DNA of 64,000 nt from an uncultured Muribaculaceae bacterium. Lineage in GTDB: Bacteria > Bacteroidota > Bacteroidia > Bacteroidales > Muribaculaceae. Each line of letters starts with the position of its first letter. Within the stretch, counting starts at the first letter, position 1. The stretch is taken from positions 1 through 64,000 of the forward strand of contig CAMXAZ010000005.1 of the NCBI GenBank assembly GCA_947179295.1, read 5' to 3'. Below the pieces are notes generated by a model, which had not been told where the DNA came from, made no database searches, and worked only from the letters and a program-made list of their open reading frames with translations. Positions 59,829-64,000 of this stretch are shown here, piece by piece. Both the position numbers and the translations under genes were made by a program.

Positions 59829-62042
59829 TCACTCTGCTGTCAGCAACAGGACTCTCGAACCCCATTCGGTGCGTTTGTCCTTGTCAACATTGTAGCCTAC
59901 CGGCATTTCAAGCCCGTTGTCCATCAGATAACGGCCGGAAAAAGTTTTGCCTTCATATCGGAGCGGCTTATTGTCTATGCGGTTTATCTCGCGCACCTTA
60001 TAATTCCGGTCAGGATCCAAGCCGGCCATCTTCACGCGCGGAAGCTGCTGGTTGCGGAATGCCTCGGTCTTCCACCAGAAATAGACAGCCTTGTCTTTTT
60101 CAGGAGTGGCATACAGCAGAGAGGCCACACCGAGTCCGTCATAAGGCGACTGCAGGCGATAGATATCACCCTGCTGGACAATCGGGCGTATCTCCTTGTA
60201 CTCGGCTATCGCCTTGCGACACTGCTCCCTTTCCGCCTCCGACATGTCGCGCGGCTGTATCTCCATGCCCAGGCGCCCGCTCATAGCCACGTCGATGCGG
60301 TATTTCAGCGGCATCGAGCGATAAGTCTGATGGTTGGGAGTGGCGCTGATGTGCGAGGCCATAGCCACGGCCGGGAAAAAGTAGGAAGCACCCCACTGCA
60401 TGTAGACTCTCTGAAGGGCATCGGTGTTGTCGCTAACCCAAAATTCGTCGAACCAGGGAAGCACACCGTAGTTTGCACGACCGCCGCCGCTTGCACATGT
60501 CTGTATGGTCAGGTCGGGATACTTGGCGCGGATGCGGTCAAGCACTTTGGCAAGACCTTTGTGATAGTCTATGTAGAGATGGCTTTGATTATCGGCTGAA
60601 AGATATTGCGAGCCGTGGCTGCGGACCGACATGTTGGCATCCCATTTGATATAGTCGATTTCAGGATATTTCGTCATCAGAGTATCTACGACCTCAAAAA
60701 CCAGATCCTGAACCGCCGGGTTTGAGAGATCAAGCACAAGCTGAGTGCCTCCGCGTCCGTAGACATGATCGCGGTGGCCGGGCTTGATCACGTATTCAGG
60801 ATGCTTCTCATAAAGTTCGCTTTTAGAGTTTGTCATCTCAGGCTCTATCCATATGCCGAACTTAATGCCCTTGCTTTTGGCCGCATCAATCAGGCCCTGT
60901 ATGCCGTGGGGCAGCTTGCGGGTGTCTACGATCCAGTCGCCGAGACCCTGCGTGGCGTTGTCGCGCGGGTGCTTCACGCCAAACCAGCCATCGTCCATGA
61001 CGAAGAGTTCTCCGCCCATCGAGGCGATGTCAGCCATCATGTTTTCCATTCCGGTTTCTTCGACATCGAAATAGACACCCTCCCAGCTGTTGAGCAGGAT
61101 CTTGCGGAGTTCATTGCCGTGGGCTATCCTGTGGTTACGGCCCCAGCGGTGGAAATGTCGGCTCACTCCGCTCATGCCCTCGTTGCTGTAAGTAAAGGCC
61201 AGCGGCGGGGTTACGAACACCTCGTCTTTCTTCAGATGATACTCCGAATTATCCTCATTAATGCCGGCAAAAAAGCGGTGATAGTCAGTCTCGTCGGTAT
61301 CAATTACCAGTTTGTAGTTTCCGCTGTAGCAGAGGGCGGCACCGATGACGCGACCGTCATTCTCACGCGGCTTACCATCAAGCGAAAGCATCAGTTCGCC
61401 GTGGGCCGTATGGGAGTTGCGCACACCGTCGCGGTCTTTGATCACACGCATTCCGTGGGTCAGGCGCGAGCAGTCAACCCGACTTTCATTGCCCCAGCTT
61501 CCGTAGAGCTGCGAGAGCCAGACATCGCCATAGCGCACAGGCAGACATCCCGATGCGAAACGGTCGAGCGTCACAATGCCCTTCTCCTGATGAGAAATTT
61601 CAGTCCATGTCTCGATGACATCTTCGCCCGGATATGTGCGATAGTTGACACTGACAGTGAAAGGATAGTGGGAATCACGAAGCTTCACGCTTGTGATTTC
61701 CGAGTCGCCGTCCTTGCGGGCCGACGTGCTTTCCACTTTAAGGTCAAGCGTCATGTTTCCGTCAGCATGGACCGCACTCAGAGCCGCTTCACGTGTAGTG
61801 TCAAGCCCGTAGGCGGGATATGCGTCGGCCACGGGGCTTCCGGCCGCCCTGAGATTGTCAGCGTCAGAGTCGGAGATGCGGCCGCCGTAATAGAGAAACT
61901 TCAGATTTTTCCCTTTTTCGGCATCAAGCACCATTGAGGTCGACGGAGTGTCGAGTTTAAGCACTTTGGCATATGCGCTCCACGGAAGTCCTGCAAACAG
62001 GACAGCAGCGAGTGAGACGCGCGCTATCATTCTGTGTTTCAT
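59829..62042 (-). CDS. Alpha-galactosidase, GH36, exported
   Basis: 737 aa from MKHRMIARVSLA (62042); the track extends 66 residues into the upstream gene. Signal peptide to about residue 22 (SAYA). An N-terminal beta-supersandwich is followed by a TIM barrel. GELFVMDDGWFG, GIKFGIWIEPEM, IDYIKWDAN (nucleophile Asp) and WVSDNTDALQR (acid/base Asp) are the GH36 signatures. It releases alpha-galactose from oligosaccharides such as raffinose or melibiose (inferred). It starts about 10 nt after the HAD gene and is the last gene of a three-gene operon. Confidence 0.92.
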   Translation of the reverse strand: MKHRMIARVSLAAVLFAGLPWSAYAKVLKLDTPSTSMVLDAEKGKNLKFLYYGGRISDSDADNLRAAGSPVADAYPAYGLDTTREAALSAVHADGNMTLDLKVESTSARKDGDSEITSVKLRDSHYPFTVSVNYRTYPGEDVIETWTEISHQEKGIVTLDRFASGCLPVRYGDVWLSQLYGSWGNESRVDCSRLTHGMRVIKDRDGVRNSHTAHGELMLSLDGKPRENDGRVIGAALCYSGNYKLVIDTDETDYHRFFAGINEDNSEYHLKKDEVFVTPPLAFTYSNEGMSGVSRHFHRWGRNHRIAHGNELRKILLNSWEGVYFDVEETGMENMMADIASMGGELFVMDDGWFGVKHPRDNATQGLGDWIVDTRKLPHGIQGLIDAAKSKGIKFGIWIEPEMTNSKSELYEKHPEYVIKPGHRDHVYGRGGTQLVLDLSNPAVQDLVFEVVDTLMTKYPEIDYIKWDANMSVRSHGSQYLSADNQSHLYIDYHKGLAKVLDRIRAKYPDLTIQTCASGGGRANYGVLPWFDEFWVSDNTDALQRVYMQWGASYFFPAVAMASHISATPNHQTYRSMPLKYRIDVAMSGRLGMEIQPRDMSEAEREQCRKAIAEYKEIRPIVQQGDIYRLQSPYDGLGVASLLYATPEKDKAVYFWWKTEAFRNQQLPRVKMAGLDPDRNYKVREINRIDNKPLRYEGKTFSGRYLMDNGLEMPVGYNVDKDKRTEWGSRVLLLTAE

Positions 62043-62052
62043 ATGGCAGATG

Positions 62053-62943
62053 TTAGGAGTTTTTGGATTCAAGCAGAAGTTCACCGAATTCGAGAATGCT
62101 TTTTGCTGTGATGTCAGGCATCGGATCGGATGCAAGAGCAGTTTCAAGAGTCGTCTCGCCCGAAAGCACCAGCACTCCGAGCGCTCCCGCGTTGCGGGCC
62201 ATAGCGACATCGGTGTAGATGCGGTCGCCACACATGGCAATCTCGTCGGCGGCGAGACCGTAGCGGTGACGTATGCCCGAAAGCATGTCGGGGTTGGGTT
62301 TGCCGATCACGATATCCGGCTGCCGACCGGTGGCATATTCAATCGCGCTGCAAATCGAGCCACAGTCCACAAGCACTGTCGGTTGATCTGTGGGGCAGAC
62401 TTTGTCAGGATTCGTGGCTATATAGGGAACGCCTTGCGAGGCGAGCCATGCGGCATGACAGAGGCGCGGATATTCCAGAGTGGTATCAAAGGCCACCACC
62501 AGGGCTTCAGGCAGCACTCCGGTCTCCACCGGGGCGATCTCGAAGCCTGCGGCCTCAAACTCGGCAAGCATACTGGGGGTGCCGAGTGCGAAGATCCTTC
62601 TGACGCCGGGCATATTGGCTTTGAGATAGTCAATGGTGGCGACTGCCGTGGTGTACATTTTCTCCGGTCCGGTCTTGATTCCGAGCCGTTCGAGTTTGAC
62701 GAGATAGTCGGCGATGCTGCGGGTAGGATTGTTGGTCAGAAACGAATATCCTATGCCGTTGGCTTCGAGCATTTCAAGAAACGGACGTGTGAAGGGGAAG
62801 AGCGTGGCGCCCATATAGATGGTGCCGTCCATGTCAAGAGCCACATGGCGCACCTTGCGGCATGCCTCCATCAGGCGCTCGCGGTCAAGCGGCGAGATCC
62901 AGGTGGTGCATCCGGCGGTCAGACTGTCATTATTTGCTTTCAT
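62053..62943 (-). CDS. HAD-IIA family sugar-phosphatase (NagD-like)
   Basis: 296 aa from MKANNDSLTAG (62943). HAD motif I is ALDMDGTIYMG, motif II SFLTNNPTRS, and the C-terminal motif III/IV region IVIGKPNPDML...MCGDRIYTDVAMARNAG. HAD-IIA proteins dephosphorylate small phospho-sugars or p-nitrophenyl phosphate. The start overlaps the MFS stop by 14 nt, tying it to a transporter of phosphorylated or sugar substrates and to the alpha-galactosidase. Confidence 0.88.
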   Translation of the reverse strand: MKANNDSLTAGCTTWISPLDRERLMEACRKVRHVALDMDGTIYMGATLFPFTRPFLEMLEANGIGYSFLTNNPTRSIADYLVKLERLGIKTGPEKMYTTAVATIDYLKANMPGVRRIFALGTPSMLAEFEAAGFEIAPVETGVLPEALVVAFDTTLEYPRLCHAAWLASQGVPYIATNPDKVCPTDQPTVLVDCGSICSAIEYATGRQPDIVIGKPNPDMLSGIRHRYGLAADEIAMCGDRIYTDVAMARNAGALGVLVLSGETTLETALASDPMPDITAKSILEFGELLLESKNS

Positions 62944-64000
62944 GGCTTTCGCTTTCGTGAAGACCGTCGATAGCCTTCTGTTCTTCATAAAATCTATTGC
63001 TGCGCGCATAGCCGTCGCGTGGAGCCATCCACATTGAGATGAATGTCAGCGCGCCGAGAATACCTACGGCGATAATTATATAGAACACCATGTTCCATCC
63101 CCAGCGGTCGGCCACTATGCCGATGCCGATTGCCGAGACGAAAGATCCGAAGTAGCCGAAGATGCCGGCCAGTCCGTTGGCTGTAGCCGAAGCCTCTTTG
63201 GTTGCATGGTTGGCAGACGCGATGCCGATCAGAGCCTGCGGGCCATAGATAAAGAATCCGGCCATAGCAAGGAAGAGCGTGGAGACTATTATAGGCAGTC
63301 CGGGGAACATGATGAAGATCCCCATGAAGACAACGGCAAAAGCCATGCACACGAAACACATCCGGTGGGCCTTGCCGTGGAATATATGGTCTGTGGCCCA
63401 TCCGGCAAAAATGGTACCTATGATAGCGAAGATTTCAAAAGCGCCCACTGACCAGGCAGCATCCTCGATGGACATGTTGCGTGCTTCGGTCAGAAATTTA
63501 GGGCCCCAGTCGAGAATACCCATGCGCATCACATAGACAAAGATGTTGGCAATGCAGAGAGTCCAGATCCAGCGGTTGGTCCACACCATAGCTTTGAGGA
63601 ATTTGCCGCGCGAGGGAGTCTTGCCGTCCTTGGCATCCGACTTTCCGGTATGGGTGCCGGGCAATTCAGGGAGGCCCACAGAGCGAGGATCGTCACGAAG
63701 GCCGAAATAGAGCCACAAAGCACCGCAGACAGCCAGACAGGCCGGAAGCCAGAAACACCATTTCCAGGCATCCCAGTGGGAAGCATAGCTGAGAATAGTC
63801 TTCATATGCTCGCTGTCTGAAGGATCGAGATTGAGGTTTGCGGCTATTGTCTGTATGATTTCAGGATTTCCGCTGAGGTCACGCCCCATAGTACCCATGA
63901 TATAGCCGCAGACCACCACAGCCGCAGCAGCGCCGATAGAGTGGGAGGTATTCCAGATCGACATCTTTGTGGCCAGCTGCGAGGGGTGTATCCATGACGG
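62930..64000 (-). CDS. MFS transporter, organophosphate/hexose-phosphate type (5' end cut)
   Basis: At least 356 residues; the reading frame stays open to the right window edge (PSQLATKMSIWNTSHSIGAA), so the N-terminus is outside. It has many hydrophobic helices and the pattern SIWNTSHSIGAAAA plus PQALIGIASANHATKEASATANGLAG, as in the GlpT/UhpT (organophosphate:Pi antiporter) branch of the MFS. The substrate cannot be fixed; glycerol-3-phosphate or a hexose phosphate is likely. First visible gene of the operon with HAD phosphatase and alpha-galactosidase. Confidence 0.85.
   Translation of the reverse strand, partial: PSWIHPSQLATKMSIWNTSHSIGAAAAVVVCGYIMGTMGRDLSGNPEIIQTIAANLNLDPSDSEHMKTILSYASHWDAWKWCFWLPACLAVCGALWLYFGLRDDPRSVGLPELPGTHTGKSDAKDGKTPSRGKFLKAMVWTNRWIWTLCIANIFVYVMRMGILDWGPKFLTEARNMSIEDAAWSVGAFEIFAIIGTIFAGWATDHIFHGKAHRMCFVCMAFAVVFMGIFIMFPGLPIIVSTLFLAMAGFFIYGPQALIGIASANHATKEASATANGLAGIFGYFGSFVSAIGIGIVADRWGWNMVFYIIIAVGILGALTFISMWMAPRDGYARSNRFYEEQKAIDGLHESESHESK

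Noticed and set aside
60765-62973. Long plus-strand ORFs (390 and 341 aa) opposite the alpha-galactosidase and HAD genes
   Set aside because: Both are antisense to genes with intact catalytic motifs and show no protein family features.

Overview
The window looks like the chromosome of a Bacteroidales bacterium, most likely a gut member of the Muribaculaceae type (an inference; no 16S is present). Supporting signs are the Bacteroidota promoter pattern TTTG-N19/20-TAnnTTTG in front of many genes, the lack of Shine-Dalgarno sequences, the str/S10 gene order rpsL-rpsG-fusA-rpsJ-rplC-rplD-rplW-rplB without tuf, and genes such as nspC, lpxB and secreted GH2/GH36 glycosidases. Housekeeping parts are GC-rich. 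The middle of the window is clearly more AT-rich and reads as acquired DNA.

Layout. 1-6.2 kb: ribosomal protein/EF-G operon on the minus strand, driven by one strong promoter upstream of rpsL. 6.5-25.7 kb: core genes: metG, L-asparaginase, then a minus-strand run (C69 dipeptidase, UvrD/PcrA helicase, nspC, glycosyltransferase, radC, dinB), aquaporin, zinc metallopeptidase, lpxB, glucosaminidase, DEAD-box-like helicase, nitroreductase and a K+/H+ antiporter. 25.9-42.7 kb: a 16.7-kb integrative element in the 3' end of a CAT-anticodon tRNA gene, bounded by a 15-bp direct repeat. It carries a tyrosine integrase, two small HTH proteins, an 8-bp-period repeat array, an oriT-like hairpin, a MobC-like protein without a relaxase, and one long plus-strand operon: XRE regulator, hsdM-hsdS-hsdR, two unrecognised genes (a two-TM coiled-coil protein and a partner), an AlbA_2/Schlafen-like ATPase and a SIR2-HerA pair. 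Almost every junction overlaps or nearly touches.

42.7-54.2 kb: a second, mosaic defence zone. It has two remnants of an ISL3/ISAon1-type IS, the 3' end of a broken SIR2 gene, and a minus-strand operon AAA ATPase (RloA-like) - RloB - FRG-domain protein - SIR2/NB-ARC/TPR protein. The FRG plus SIR2-NLR cassette is flanked by two 99-bp direct repeats, both copies of an RloB 3' end. A 982-aa protein with a PLD-like motif (possibly VPA1262 family) follows. 54.2-64 kb returns to core-type genes: SanA-like protein, secreted beta-galactosidase, GlsB/YeaQ membrane protein, ECF-like sigma factor, and an operon of MFS transporter (cut by the window edge), HAD-IIA phosphatase and alpha-galactosidase.

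The best candidates for something undescribed are the FRG + SIR2-NB-ARC-TPR operon downstream of RloAB, the two unknown genes between hsdR and the AlbA_2 gene, and the joining of type I restriction, AlbA_2 and SIR2-HerA in one transcription unit. All functional statements come from reading motifs by eye; no database search was run.
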